Below are positions 10,877-20,619 of a stretch of 64,000 nucleotides of DNA, in pieces. Every line of letters begins with the position of its first letter. Within the stretch, counting starts at the first letter, position 1. The notes below the pieces were generated by a model. The model worked only from the letters and a program-made list of their open reading frames with translations. It was not told the origin of the DNA and made no database searches. The DNA is from Pseudonocardia sp. ICBG1293 (GTDB lineage: Bacteria; Actinomycetota; Actinomycetes; Mycobacteriales; Pseudonocardiaceae), in NCBI RefSeq assembly GCF_020131355.1, contig NZ_JAHLEL010000008.1, forward strand, positions 186,001-250,000. The letters are read 5' to 3'. The position numbers and the translations under genes are program-made.

Positions 10877-11814
10877 CGGACGGCGCTCCGGGCGACCGGG
10901 TCCAGCGCGAGCGCGAGCAGCTCGGCGAGGATCCCGGCGACGGCGGCGACCAGGACGATCGCCAGCAGCCCGGCCTGCACGACCGGGAGGTCCTGGCCGA
11001 GCACGGCGTCGTAGAGCAGGCGGCCCAGGCCGGGGATCGCGAACAGCACCTCGACCACCACCGAGCCGCCGAGCAGCCCTCCGAGGAACAGCCCGGACAG
11101 CGAGGTCACCGAGGTGAGGGCCAGGCGGCCGCCGTGCCGCCACAGCACACGGGTGTCGCTGATCCCCTTGGACCGGGCGACGGTGACGTGCGGGCGGGGC
11201 AGGGCGTCGACCGTCTCGGCGCGCACGAGCTGGGCCGCGAGCGCGGCCGGGAACGCCGCGAGGGTGAGCACCGGCAGCACCGCCTGGTCCACCCGGCCCC
11301 AGCCGGTGGCGGGCAGGACCGGCACGGTGACGGCGAAGGCCAGCACCAGCGCCGTCCCGAGGACGAACTCGGGGACCGCGACCCCCAGCACCGAACCGGT
11401 CGTCAGCACCCGGTCGAGCCGGCCGCCGGGGCGGCGCGCGGCGCGCACCCCCAGGGGTATGCCGACCAGCGCCGCGAGCACCAGCGCGGCGACGGTGAGG
11501 GTCAGCGACACCCCGAGCGCCGGCCAGAGCAGCCCCGACACCGGGGTCCGGCTGGTCCAGGAGATCCCGAGGTCGCCGCGGAGCAGCGCGCCCGCCCAGC
11601 CGGTGAACTGGTCCCACCAGGAGCCGTCGAGGCCGTACTGCTCCCGCAGTGCGTCCAGCACGACGGGGTCCGGATCGGACTCCCCGGTCCGGCTGCGCAG
11701 GATCGCGAGCGCGGTGTCCTGGCCGGACAGCCGCGGGAGCAGGAACACCAGCACGGCCGCGGCCACGGCGACCAGCGGCAGTGCCAGCAGCCTGCGCGCG
11801 ACGAGTGCGGTCAC
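10873..11814 (-). CDS. ABC transporter permease, DppB/OppB-type
   Basis: 313 residues, six predicted membrane segments. It starts with a hydrophobic helix (RLLALPLVAVAAAVLVFLLPRLSGQD), has LREQYGLDGSWWDQFTGW...GDLGISWTSRTPV, the conserved periplasmic block of DppB-type permeases, and an EAA-like loop with SKGISDTRVLWRHGGR. ATG start overlaps the stop of the substrate-binding protein gene (ATGA), and its stop overlaps the DppC-type start. Together with that protein it forms the channel of the importer. Confidence 0.93.
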   Translation of the reverse strand: MTALVARRLLALPLVAVAAAVLVFLLPRLSGQDTALAILRSRTGESDPDPVVLDALREQYGLDGSWWDQFTGWAGALLRGDLGISWTSRTPVSGLLWPALGVSLTLTVAALVLAALVGIPLGVRAARRPGGRLDRVLTTGSVLGVAVPEFVLGTALVLAFAVTVPVLPATGWGRVDQAVLPVLTLAAFPAALAAQLVRAETVDALPRPHVTVARSKGISDTRVLWRHGGRLALTSVTSLSGLFLGGLLGGSVVVEVLFAIPGLGRLLYDAVLGQDLPVVQAGLLAIVLVAAVAGILAELLALALDPVARSAVR

Positions 11815-13367
11815 TCCGTGGTCGCCAGCCCGGGGACGACGAGCGACTTCGCCAGCGGGTCGACGGTGTACCCGGTGACGCGGTGGCCGACGCCCCCGGC
11901 GTTGGTGTGCACCAGCGGTACCCCGACGACGTCGGCGTTCAGCCGGGCCGCCGCGTCGGTGAACACCTTCTGCCGCGCCGCCGGGTCGGTCTCGGTGCCC
12001 AGCGGGGCGAGCAGGGCGTCGAACTGCGGCGAGCAGTAGTGGTTCAGGTTGTAGGAGCCCTGGCAGGTGTAGTCGCTGGTCAACGTGGCGCCGGCGTCCG
12101 GCACGTCGAGCAGGTAGCTGCGCGAGAGCAGGTACATGTCGAAGTCACCGGCGAGCAGCTGCGGCTCGCGGGCGTCGTAGTCACCGATCCGCACGTCCGC
12201 CTCGATGCCGACGCCGCGGAGCATCTCCTGGACGGCGGTGGCCAGCGTCGGGAGCTCGGGGCGGGCACCGTAGGCACCCAGCTCGATGCGCAGCGGGTCG
12301 TCCGGGCCGCGGCCCGCCTCGGCGAGCAGCTGCCGGGCACGCGCCGGGTCGGCGGGCGGCGGGGCGTCCTGGGAGCCCCACGCCACGGCCGGGCCGAACA
12401 GCTCGGAGGCCGGGACCGCCGACCCGGCGAGGGCCTGCTCACCGAGGGCGGTGCGGTCCACGGCGGCCGCGACGGCCTGACGCACCCGGATGTCGGCGAA
12501 CGGGGCACGGGACTGGTTGAGGATCAACGACGCGGTCCGCGGCGCGGCGACGGTCTGGTTCACGTACTCGTCGCCGGTGAACTCCAGCGCGCTGGCCTCG
12601 GGGAGCTCCTGCGCGATGTCGGCGTCGCCGGCCCGCAGGGCCAGGGCCCGGGCGGCCGGGTCCGGCACGAAGTTCGCCGTCACCCCGGCGAGCAACGGGC
12701 GCTCGCCCCAGTAGCGGTCGTTGCGGGCCAGGGTGACCGACTGGGTGCCGTTCACCCCGGTGATCGTCATCGGGCCGGTGCCGGTCTCCTGTACCGACGG
12801 CGGGGTGGCCCGGTACGCCGACGGGGCCAGGATCGCGGTGTTCGCACTGGACAGGCGCAGCGGCAGGATCGGGTCGGGATTCGTCGTCGTGACCCGCACG
12901 GCGCCCGCACCGTCCGCGGCGGCCTGCAGCCCGATCCCCCGCACCGGCCGCGGCGGCGCGGCGACGCCGGCCACCCAGTTCAGGGCGGTCGCAGCGGCCT
13001 GCCCGGTGAGCGGCTCGCCGTTCTGGAAGGTCACCCCGGGGCGCAGCTCGAACCGCCAGGTCCGCGGGTCGGCCTGCTGGGCCCACGCGGTGGCCAGGGC
13101 GGGGCGCGGCCGGCCGTCCGCCCCGGATGCCACCAGGGACTCGGTCACACCCAGCTGGGAGACCACGAACGCGTCGTCGGTGTCCACCCCGTAGCCGGCC
13201 GACGGTCCGAAGGCCATCGCGATGGTGAGCCGGCCGTCCGGCACGACCTGGCCGGTCCCACCGCCGGACCCACCGCAGGCGGTGAGGATCGCGGCGCTCA
13301 CCGCCAGGGCGGCGGCGACCCACGATCGGGAACGACGGGGTGCTACGACGGCGCGCGCGGCGGGCAT
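11811..13367 (-). CDS. ABC transporter substrate-binding lipoprotein, family 5 (SBP_bac_5)
   Basis: 518 residues. Signal peptide with lipobox LTAC at about residue 29, so the mature protein is membrane-anchored outside the cell. The fold is that of DppA/NikA-type receptors: WAQQADPRTWRFELRPGVTFQNGEPLT, then IAQELPEASA, ADIRVRQAVAAAVDRTALGEQAL, and SYNLNHYCSPQFDALLAPLG near the C-terminus. ATG at 13367 has an upstream GGACAGG. First gene of the operon with two permeases. Bound ligand cannot be read from sequence: peptides, nickel or metallophore-type complexes are all possible. Confidence 0.92.
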   Translation of the reverse strand: MPAARAVVAPRRSRSWVAAALAVSAAILTACGGSGGGTGQVVPDGRLTIAMAFGPSAGYGVDTDDAFVVSQLGVTESLVASGADGRPRPALATAWAQQADPRTWRFELRPGVTFQNGEPLTGQAAATALNWVAGVAAPPRPVRGIGLQAAADGAGAVRVTTTNPDPILPLRLSSANTAILAPSAYRATPPSVQETGTGPMTITGVNGTQSVTLARNDRYWGERPLLAGVTANFVPDPAARALALRAGDADIAQELPEASALEFTGDEYVNQTVAAPRTASLILNQSRAPFADIRVRQAVAAAVDRTALGEQALAGSAVPASELFGPAVAWGSQDAPPPADPARARQLLAEAGRGPDDPLRIELGAYGARPELPTLATAVQEMLRGVGIEADVRIGDYDAREPQLLAGDFDMYLLSRSYLLDVPDAGATLTSDYTCQGSYNLNHYCSPQFDALLAPLGTETDPAARQKVFTDAAARLNADVVGVPLVHTNAGGVGHRVTGYTVDPLAKSLVVPGLATTE

Positions 13368-13522
13368 TGCGACCTGTCCTCTCCGGCGCCCTCGACCGTG
13401 TGTCACCCGGCGCCCGGAAGATCTTCGGTAAGCCTGTACACACGGTCAAGCATCTTCATGCATGCGCATATGTTGTTACTGCCATCGAGTCGCGACTGCC
13501 CTGGACGACCTGGTACCACTTC

Positions 13523-14824
13523 GTGGTGCTCCGCAGCCTGCTCCGCCGCCCCGCCGATCCCGAGTCGGATCCGCGGCCCACGGCACCGCTGCGCGCGGGC
13601 CGCTGGGCGGACTTCCGCGCGCTCCCCTCGGTGATGAAGCTGCTGATCAGCACCCAACTCGCCTTCAACGTGGGCTTCTACATGGTGCTGCCGTACCTGG
13701 CCACGCACCTGGCCGAGGATCTCGGGCTCGCCGCGGCAGCCGTCGGGCTCGTGCTGGGGCTGCGGACGTTCAGCCAGCAGGGGCTGTTCGTGATCGGCGG
13801 GACCCTGACCGATCGGTTCGGTGCGAAGCCGGTCGTCCTCGTCGGGTGCGCGCTGCGCGTGACCGGATTCATCCTCCTCGGGGCCGCCGGCACGCTGCCC
13901 GCGGTCATCGGCGGGGCGCTCCTGACCGGGTTCGCGGCCGCCCTGTTCTCGCCGGCCGTCGAGTCGTCGCTCGCGCGCGAGGCCGGGGAGCGGGAACGCG
14001 CCGGGGAGGGCCCGCCGCGGACCGAGGTGTTCGCGATGTTCGCCGTCGCCGGACAGGTCGGGACGGTCACCGGGCCGCTGGTCGGCACCGCGCTCATGCT
14101 GGTCGACTTCCAGCTCGCCTGCCTGGTCGCCGCCGTCGGATTCGTGCTGGTGGGGCTGGCGCACTGGCGCTGGCTGCCGTGGCGGGAGGCCGAGCAGGCC
14201 GGTCGGCCGATGCTCGCGGGCTGGGGTGAGGTGCTGGGCAACCGTCGTTTCATGCTGTTCGCGGCCGGCTACTCGGGCTGGCTGCTGTCCTACAACCAGC
14301 TGTACCTGGCCCTTCCCGACGAGCTGGAGCGCATCGGCCGCACGGCGGCACTCGGCTTCCTGTTCGTGCTGATGTCGGTGCTGGTCATCACCCTGCAGAT
14401 GCGGGTGACGACGTGGGGCCGACGGATCGGTGCGGGCCGCTCGGTGGTGCTCGGGTTCGGTCTGATGGCCGCGTCGTTCACCGTGGTCGCGGTGGCGCGG
14501 CTGCTGCCGGACCCGCCGGGCTGGTGGGCCCTGGCCCCCGCGGTGTCGATGGTCGTGCTGCTGACCTTCGGCGAGATGTTCGCCGTGCCCGTCGCGCAGG
14601 ACCTGGTGCCGCGGCTGGCCGGGGAGCGCAGGCTGGGCGCCCACTTCGGGGTGCTGGCCTCGTTCGGCGGGCTGATGGTGCTCGTCGGCTCGACCGGCGT
14701 CGGCGCGCTGCTGGACCCGGCCTTCCCGCCGGTGCTGCCCTTCGCGGTGCTGGCCGCGGTCCCGCTGCTGGGCGCCGTGGTACTCGGGCTGCTGGCCCGC
14801 CGCGGGGTCCTGACCGCGGCCTGA
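13523..14824 (+). CDS. MFS transporter
   Basis: About 433 residues with roughly 11-12 membrane segments. MFS signature after the second helix (GGTLTDRFGAKPVVLVGC), and a long central loop near EAGERERAGEGPPRTE. The start is uncertain: GTG at 13523, GTG at 13526 or ATG at 13634 are all in frame with no strong Shine-Dalgarno; 13523 keeps the helix FRALPSVMKLLISTQLAFNVGFY whole. Divergent from the SBP operon across 155 bp, which suggests shared regulation. It resembles drug and siderophore exporters of the EntS/MdtH kind, so export of the compound taken up by the ABC system is an inference. Confidence 0.85.
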   Translation: MVLRSLLRRPADPESDPRPTAPLRAGRWADFRALPSVMKLLISTQLAFNVGFYMVLPYLATHLAEDLGLAAAAVGLVLGLRTFSQQGLFVIGGTLTDRFGAKPVVLVGCALRVTGFILLGAAGTLPAVIGGALLTGFAAALFSPAVESSLAREAGERERAGEGPPRTEVFAMFAVAGQVGTVTGPLVGTALMLVDFQLACLVAAVGFVLVGLAHWRWLPWREAEQAGRPMLAGWGEVLGNRRFMLFAAGYSGWLLSYNQLYLALPDELERIGRTAALGFLFVLMSVLVITLQMRVTTWGRRIGAGRSVVLGFGLMAASFTVVAVARLLPDPPGWWALAPAVSMVVLLTFGEMFAVPVAQDLVPRLAGERRLGAHFGVLASFGGLMVLVGSTGVGALLDPAFPPVLPFAVLAAVPLLGAVVLGLLARRGVLTAA

Positions 14825-14828
14825 GCCC

Positions 14829-14859
14829 ACGGCTCCCCGGGGCGGCCCCGGGGAGCCGT
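14829..14859. terminator. terminator hairpin between MFS gene and hspR
   Basis: Perfect 14-bp stem ACGGCTCCCCGGGG / CCCCGGGGAGCCGT with a CGG loop, four bases past the MFS stop codon. It serves the plus-strand gene and separates it from the convergent hspR operon. Confidence 0.8.
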
Positions 14860-14958
14860 CGCACCCCGGGCACCCGTCGTAGGGGCTGCAGCGGCGCCCT
14901 CCGGGCTGCGACAGCGCGCAGCGGGGGCCGCGTGGGACTCAGCCGCCGCGCGTGAGAC

Positions 14959-15423
14959 TCAGCCGTCGTCGGCCGGACGCCACCGCACGACGGCCTGGCG
15001 GCGGTCCACCGGCACGAGGTCGCGCCGGTAGGAGCGGTGCACCGCGGCCGTGGCCTGCGCGGCGGCGGCCCGGACGGCATCGAGCTCGGCGGTGACCTCG
15101 TCGAGGCGTGCCGAGAGCTCGTCGACCATCTGCTCCAGCTCGATGATCCGCTTGACGCCCGCGAGGTTGACGCCCTCCTCCTGGGAGAGCCGTTGCACCT
15201 CGCGCAGCAGGGCGATGTCGCGCTGGGAGTAGCGGCGGCCACCGCCCGCGGACCGGCCCGGGCTGACCAGGCCGATCCGGTCGTAGCTGCGCAGGGTCTG
15301 GGCGTGCAGGCCGGACAGCTGTGCCGCCACCGAGATGACGAACACCGGACTGTCGTGTGCCACGTCGACGGTCAGCGGTTCCTCCCCGTCCCGGGGGGTG
15401 CGTCGTCCGGCCACCGCCATCAC
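14959..15423 (-). CDS. hspR: HspR, MerR-family heat-shock repressor
   Basis: 154 residues. MerR-type winged helix-turn-helix at about residues 25-95 (FVISVAAQLSGLHAQTLRSYDRIGLVSPGR, RRYSQRDIALLREVQRLSQEEGVNLAGVKRI), followed by a coiled coil. HspR binds HAIR boxes with DnaK as co-repressor and shuts off its own operon; two such boxes precede dnaK and one precedes clpB in this window. The start overlaps the dnaJ stop by ATGA. Last gene of the dnaK operon, as in Streptomyces and mycobacteria. Confidence 0.97.
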   Translation of the reverse strand: MMAVAGRRTPRDGEEPLTVDVAHDSPVFVISVAAQLSGLHAQTLRSYDRIGLVSPGRSAGGGRRYSQRDIALLREVQRLSQEEGVNLAGVKRIIELEQMVDELSARLDEVTAELDAVRAAAAQATAAVHRSYRRDLVPVDRRQAVVRWRPADDG

Positions 15424-16646
15424 CTCCTGGTGCTACCGAGCAGATCGGCCCGGGGGTCGAACGACGACGTCGCCTCGGCGTAGCCCTCCAGCGCGCTCGT
15501 CGCCGCCTCGTCCAGCTTCTGCGGGACCGCCACCTCGACGGTGACCAGCAGATTGCCCTTCTTCCCGTTCCTGCGTTCGACCCCGCGACCCGCCACCCGG
15601 AACGTCCGGCCGCTGGCGGTCCCCGGCGGGATCCGCAGCGAGACGGTGCTGTCGAGCGTGGGCACCGTCAGGGTCGCACCCAGGACCAGCTCGGGGAAGG
15701 TCACCGGCACGGTGAGGGTGAGATCGTCGGCGTTCTTCGACGACCGACCGAAGATCCGGTGCGGGGTCACGCTGACGGTCACGTACAGGTCCCCGGCCGG
15801 GGCGCCACCACGCCCGGGCTCACCCTGTCCGGCGAGCCGGATCTTCTGTCCGTCGTCGACGCCCGCGGGCACCCGGATGGACAGCGACCGGGTCCGGGTG
15901 GACACGCCGTCGCCGTGGCACTCGGGGCACGGGTCGTCGATGATGCGGCCGGTCCCGCGGCAGTCGCGGCACGGCTCGGAGAACGAGAACGCGCCCTGGC
16001 TGCGGTTCACCAGGCCCTGACCGGAACAGGTCGGGCAGGTGCGCGGGGTGCTGCCGGGCCGGGACCCGGTGCCGCCGCAGCGCTCGCACCGCCCGGGCGA
16101 GGACAGCTTGATCGGCACCGTCGCGCCGCGCACGGCGTCGTCGAAGGAGATCGTCAGACTGCTCTCGACGTCCTGGCCGCGGCGGGCTCCGGCCGTGCCG
16201 AACCCGCCCGCGCCGCCCGCGTTGTTGCGCGCGGTACGGCCGAAGATGTCGCCGAGGATGTCGCTGAAGTCGCCGCCCCCGGCACCGCCCGAGCGACCGG
16301 CCTGGCCGAACAGGTCGTTGATGTCGAAGCCGCCCTGGCCCGCGCCCCCGGGGCGTGCACCGCCGGGGAAGCCCCCGCCGCCGCCGAACCCGCCGAAGCC
16401 GCCGCCACCCGCGAACATCGCGCGGGTCTCGTCGTACTCCTTGCGCTTGGACTCGTCACCCAGGACGCCGTAGGCCTCGGAGACCGACTTGAAGCGGGCC
16501 TCGGCCTTCTCGTCGCCGGGGTTCGCGTCCGGGTGCAGCTCGCGGGCGAGCTTGCGGTACGCCTTCTTGATCTCGTCCTGGGACGCCGTCGAGGAGACGC
16601 CCAGCTCGCGGTAGTAGTCCTTCTCGATCCAGTCGCGCTGGGTCAC
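15420..16646 (-). CDS. dnaJ: chaperone DnaJ (Hsp40)
   Basis: 408 residues. J domain at about 7-75 with the invariant HPD in ARELHPDANPG, Gly/Phe-rich linker (GGGGFGGFGGGG) to about 145, zinc-finger region with four CxxCxGxG repeats (CERCGGTG, CPTCSGQG, CRDCRGTG, CPECHGDG), then the peptide-binding C-terminal domains. DnaJ delivers clients to DnaK and stimulates its ATPase. GTG at 16646 follows a purine-rich GGGGGCGGA. A 17-bp stem-loop lies between this gene and grpE. Confidence 0.97.
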   Translation of the reverse strand: MTQRDWIEKDYYRELGVSSTASQDEIKKAYRKLARELHPDANPGDEKAEARFKSVSEAYGVLGDESKRKEYDETRAMFAGGGGFGGFGGGGGFPGGARPGGAGQGGFDINDLFGQAGRSGGAGGGDFSDILGDIFGRTARNNAGGAGGFGTAGARRGQDVESSLTISFDDAVRGATVPIKLSSPGRCERCGGTGSRPGSTPRTCPTCSGQGLVNRSQGAFSFSEPCRDCRGTGRIIDDPCPECHGDGVSTRTRSLSIRVPAGVDDGQKIRLAGQGEPGRGGAPAGDLYVTVSVTPHRIFGRSSKNADDLTLTVPVTFPELVLGATLTVPTLDSTVSLRIPPGTASGRTFRVAGRGVERRNGKKGNLLVTVEVAVPQKLDEAATSALEGYAEATSSFDPRADLLGSTRR

Positions 16647-16671
16647 TCCGCCCCCTTCCCGTTCACACCCG

Positions 16672-16708
16672 CGGTGCGGCGGGAGACCCGTGGTCTCCCG
16701 CCGCACCG
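16672..16708 (-). terminator. 17-bp perfect hairpin in the grpE-dnaJ intercistronic gap
   Basis: Arms at 16672-16688 and 16692-16708 with a CGT loop; the arms include CGGTGCGGCGGGAGACC. It lies inside the dnaK operon, after the grpE stop and before the dnaJ start, so it can act as an attenuator or as an mRNA-stabilising 3' end that keeps dnaK-grpE message above dnaJ-hspR. Which of these applies is not decided by the sequence. Confidence 0.7.
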
Positions 16709-16734
16709 CGCGGTCACGTCCCTACCCGGCCCGG

Positions 16735-17424
16735 TCAGGCCGGGTTCTGCGGCGCGCCGTCGCCGGCGTCCGCACCGCCTTCGGCGGCCTCCGCCCGTGC
16801 CTCGGCCGGTACCTCGGCCTCGGGGCGGTCCTGCACCGTCACCATCGCCGGCCGGAGGACCCGGTCGGAGATGCGGTAGCCGCGGCGCAGCACCGCCGAC
16901 AACACGGTGACCGTCGGGCCGGAGCCCTCGGCCGGCTCGTGCTGCACGGCCTCGTGGAGCTGCGGGTCGAAGGCCTCGCCCTCGGCCCCGAAGGGCTCGA
17001 GGCCGATCTTCGTCAGCACCGCGGTGACCTTGTCGGCCGCTGCCTTGAACGGGCCCGTGAGGTCGCCGTGCTGCGCGGCGCGCTCGAAGTCGTCGAGCAC
17101 GACCAGCAGGTCGCTCGCGAAGGAGACCTTCGCGTCCACCTTGGTCTGCTCGCGGTCCCGGTCGGCCCGACGCCGGTAGTTGGCGTACTCGGCGCTGACC
17201 CGCTGCAGGTCCGCGGTGCGCTCGGCGACCTCGGCCCGCAGCTTCTCGACCTCCGGGTCCTCCCCGTCGGCCGGGCCCGCGACCTGCTCGTCGTCCCCGG
17301 CCGGGGCCGCCGTGTCGGCGGCCCCGGTCGTGTCGGCGTCGGGACGGACCTCGCCGGTCTCCGGGTCCACCTTGCGGCGGTCCCGGAACGTCACCGGCTC
17401 CTCCTGCTTCTGTTCGTCTGCCAT
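16735..17424 (-). CDS. grpE: nucleotide exchange factor GrpE
   Basis: 229 residues. Disordered acidic N-terminus, a long coiled-coil (VEKLRAEVAERTADLQRVSAEYANYRRRADRD) and the C-terminal beta domain with PFGAEGEAFDPQLHEAVQHEP and VLRRGYRISDRVLRPAMVTV, the standard GrpE signature. GrpE releases ADP from DnaK. ATG at 17424 is preferred; a GTG 14 codons upstream overlaps the dnaK stop and would also work. Confidence 0.96.
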   Translation of the reverse strand: MADEQKQEEPVTFRDRRKVDPETGEVRPDADTTGAADTAAPAGDDEQVAGPADGEDPEVEKLRAEVAERTADLQRVSAEYANYRRRADRDREQTKVDAKVSFASDLLVVLDDFERAAQHGDLTGPFKAAADKVTAVLTKIGLEPFGAEGEAFDPQLHEAVQHEPAEGSGPTVTVLSAVLRRGYRISDRVLRPAMVTVQDRPEAEVPAEARAEAAEGGADAGDGAPQNPA

Positions 17425-17462
17425 GTCGACCGTCCTGTCGTCCCGTGGATGGCCGCCGGCCG

Positions 17463-19334
<1,872 letters not shown>

Positions 19335-19359
19335 GGTGACTGCCTCCGAGATGTGTGGG

Positions 19360-19380
19360 TATGAGTGCTTCCGGCTCAAG
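19360..19380 (-). promoter_or_regulatory. HAIR-like operator proximal to dnaK
   Basis: TATGAGT-N7-GCTCAAG, 26 bp upstream of the dnaK start. One arm matches the HAIR consensus at six of seven positions and the other at five, with the correct seven-base spacer. It is the weaker of the two boxes. Confidence 0.7.
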
Positions 19381-19414
19381 TTGTACCAGGCCGGGGAGCG
19401 CCGCGTGCATCGCC

Positions 19415-19435
19415 CTTGAGTGGGTCCTGCTCAAC
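19415..19435 (-). promoter_or_regulatory. HAIR operator distal to dnaK
   Basis: CTTGAGT-N7-GCTCAAC: first arm is a perfect HAIR half-site, second differs at two positions. Together with the box at 19360-19380 it forms a double operator like that of the Streptomyces dnaK operon. Confidence 0.85.
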
Positions 19436-19586
19436 TTGCTCTCATGGGGCTCAACGGGCGACCCGGAAGACTTGTTCCCGGGGGACTCCACTTTTATCCA
19501 CGACGTCCGCGTGCAGCTCGAACGGCCGTCGACGGGGGTGGGGCGGGCTAGCCTGTGGGCTGCTCGTTCGTCCTCGGAGGATCACC

Positions 19587-20156
19587 GTGCTCGGACCTGT
19601 TTCCCGTCGGGCAGCCGTTGTCGCCGCACTCATCGGCTTCGCACTCCCGCTTGCCGGCTGCGGTTCGCCCCCCGGTTCCGGGTCCCCCACCACCACGGCA
19701 CTCTTTCCGCCTCGTCCGGTGACAGTCGACGTTTCCGGCCTACACCCGTGCGACCTCGTCGACGGCACACGGCGCGCCGAGTTCGGCCTGGACGCGGGAC
19801 GGCCCGGCGAGGTGACGATCGACGGCAAACGGTCCCCCACCTGTACGTATCTGGGCCGGACACCGAAGATCGATTCCAGCGTTCAGTTCCTGCCGATTCC
19901 TGCAACCGACCTGGCCCGGGCGCCAGGGACCGAACTCGGATCGCTGGGTGGATACGGGGTGGTGCGTTCGCTCGACTCCTCCGTCTCGCTCCCGGGTTGC
20001 GACATCATCGTCGACATCGCCGACGACACGTCCTTGCGAACGCAGTCGCAGGCTCTTCCGGCGAACCTGCGTAGCGCAGATTCGAACGACGACGTTCTGT
20101 GCGACCGTTCCCGGGATCTGGCGAACGCGGTCCTGGAAGAACTCGCGGACCACTGA
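19587..20156 (+). CDS. DUF3558-type lipoprotein
   Basis: 189 residues. Signal peptide ending in lipobox LAGC (about residue 24), then a Ser/Pro/Thr linker, then the domain starting VDVSGLHPCDLVDGTRRAEFGL, which is the hallmark of DUF3558 proteins of Pseudonocardiaceae. Two further Cys pairs (CTYLG, GCDIIVD, CDRS) suggest disulfide bonds outside the cell. GTG at 19587 follows GGAGG. These lipoproteins usually precede ESX/PPE-EspG gene sets as here. Function unknown. Confidence 0.85.
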   Translation: MLGPVSRRAAVVAALIGFALPLAGCGSPPGSGSPTTTALFPPRPVTVDVSGLHPCDLVDGTRRAEFGLDAGRPGEVTIDGKRSPTCTYLGRTPKIDSSVQFLPIPATDLARAPGTELGSLGGYGVVRSLDSSVSLPGCDIIVDIADDTSLRTQSQALPANLRSADSNDDVLCDRSRDLANAVLEELADH

Positions 20157-20241
20157 CGGAGGGCGTCGACCGACGTTCGCTCGCGCGAACCTCCCCCCGG
20201 AAAGAGCTGTCACGGAGCGACGACGTCTCTAACGTCCAACC

Positions 20242-20619
20242 ATGTCCATCGGGCCGTCCGAGACCTCGTCGACCGTTGACCCCGCACTGCTGAGCGTTGA
20301 CCCCGCACTGCTGAGCCAGATCTCCCCCACCACCGTGCTGCAGGTCGGGGAGGCTCTGAACCGTCAGATCGACGACATGCGGTCGGCTCTCATCGGGGCA
20401 CGTACCCGGCGGGTCGACCGATGCGGGGCCGACCCCATATCCGATCTCGCCACCCCTGCCTTCGATCGCAAGTTCCAACAGATCCTCGAGACACACGCAG
20501 CTCACCAGGACGAGCTCGAACAGGTGGTCCGTGCCCTCCGGGCAGTAGCGGAGTCCTATCAGCTGAACGAATCCGACATCGAGAGGACGTTCGGCGCGAA
20601 AGAGTCGGGCGAGACCTGA
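20242..20619 (+). CDS. small helical protein of an ESX-like cluster
   Basis: 125 residues, no recognised domain. Residues about 25-125 are likely two long helices (ISPTTVLQVGEALNRQIDDMRSALIG ... HQDELEQVVRALRAVAESYQ). Near the N-terminus a seven-residue unit (VDPALLS) is duplicated exactly at the DNA level. The stop overlaps the start of the PPE-like gene (ATGG/TGATGG). Its place before a PPE-like gene suggests a WXG100-type partner, but there is no WXG motif. Confidence 0.65.
   Translation: MSIGPSETSSTVDPALLSVDPALLSQISPTTVLQVGEALNRQIDDMRSALIGARTRRVDRCGADPISDLATPAFDRKFQQILETHAAHQDELEQVVRALRAVAESYQLNESDIERTFGAKESGET
20274..20315 (+). repeat. 21-bp perfect tandem duplication
   Basis: The 21-mer starting CGTTGACCCCGCACTGCTGA occurs twice back to back. 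It is in frame and adds seven residues to the small ESX-cluster protein. Confidence 0.9.

Noticed and set aside
13430..13480. Metal-dependent operator in the SBP/MFS divergent gap (palindromic ATGCGCAT)
   Set aside because: An eight-base palindrome is too short to support a Zur-, Fur- or NikR-type site.
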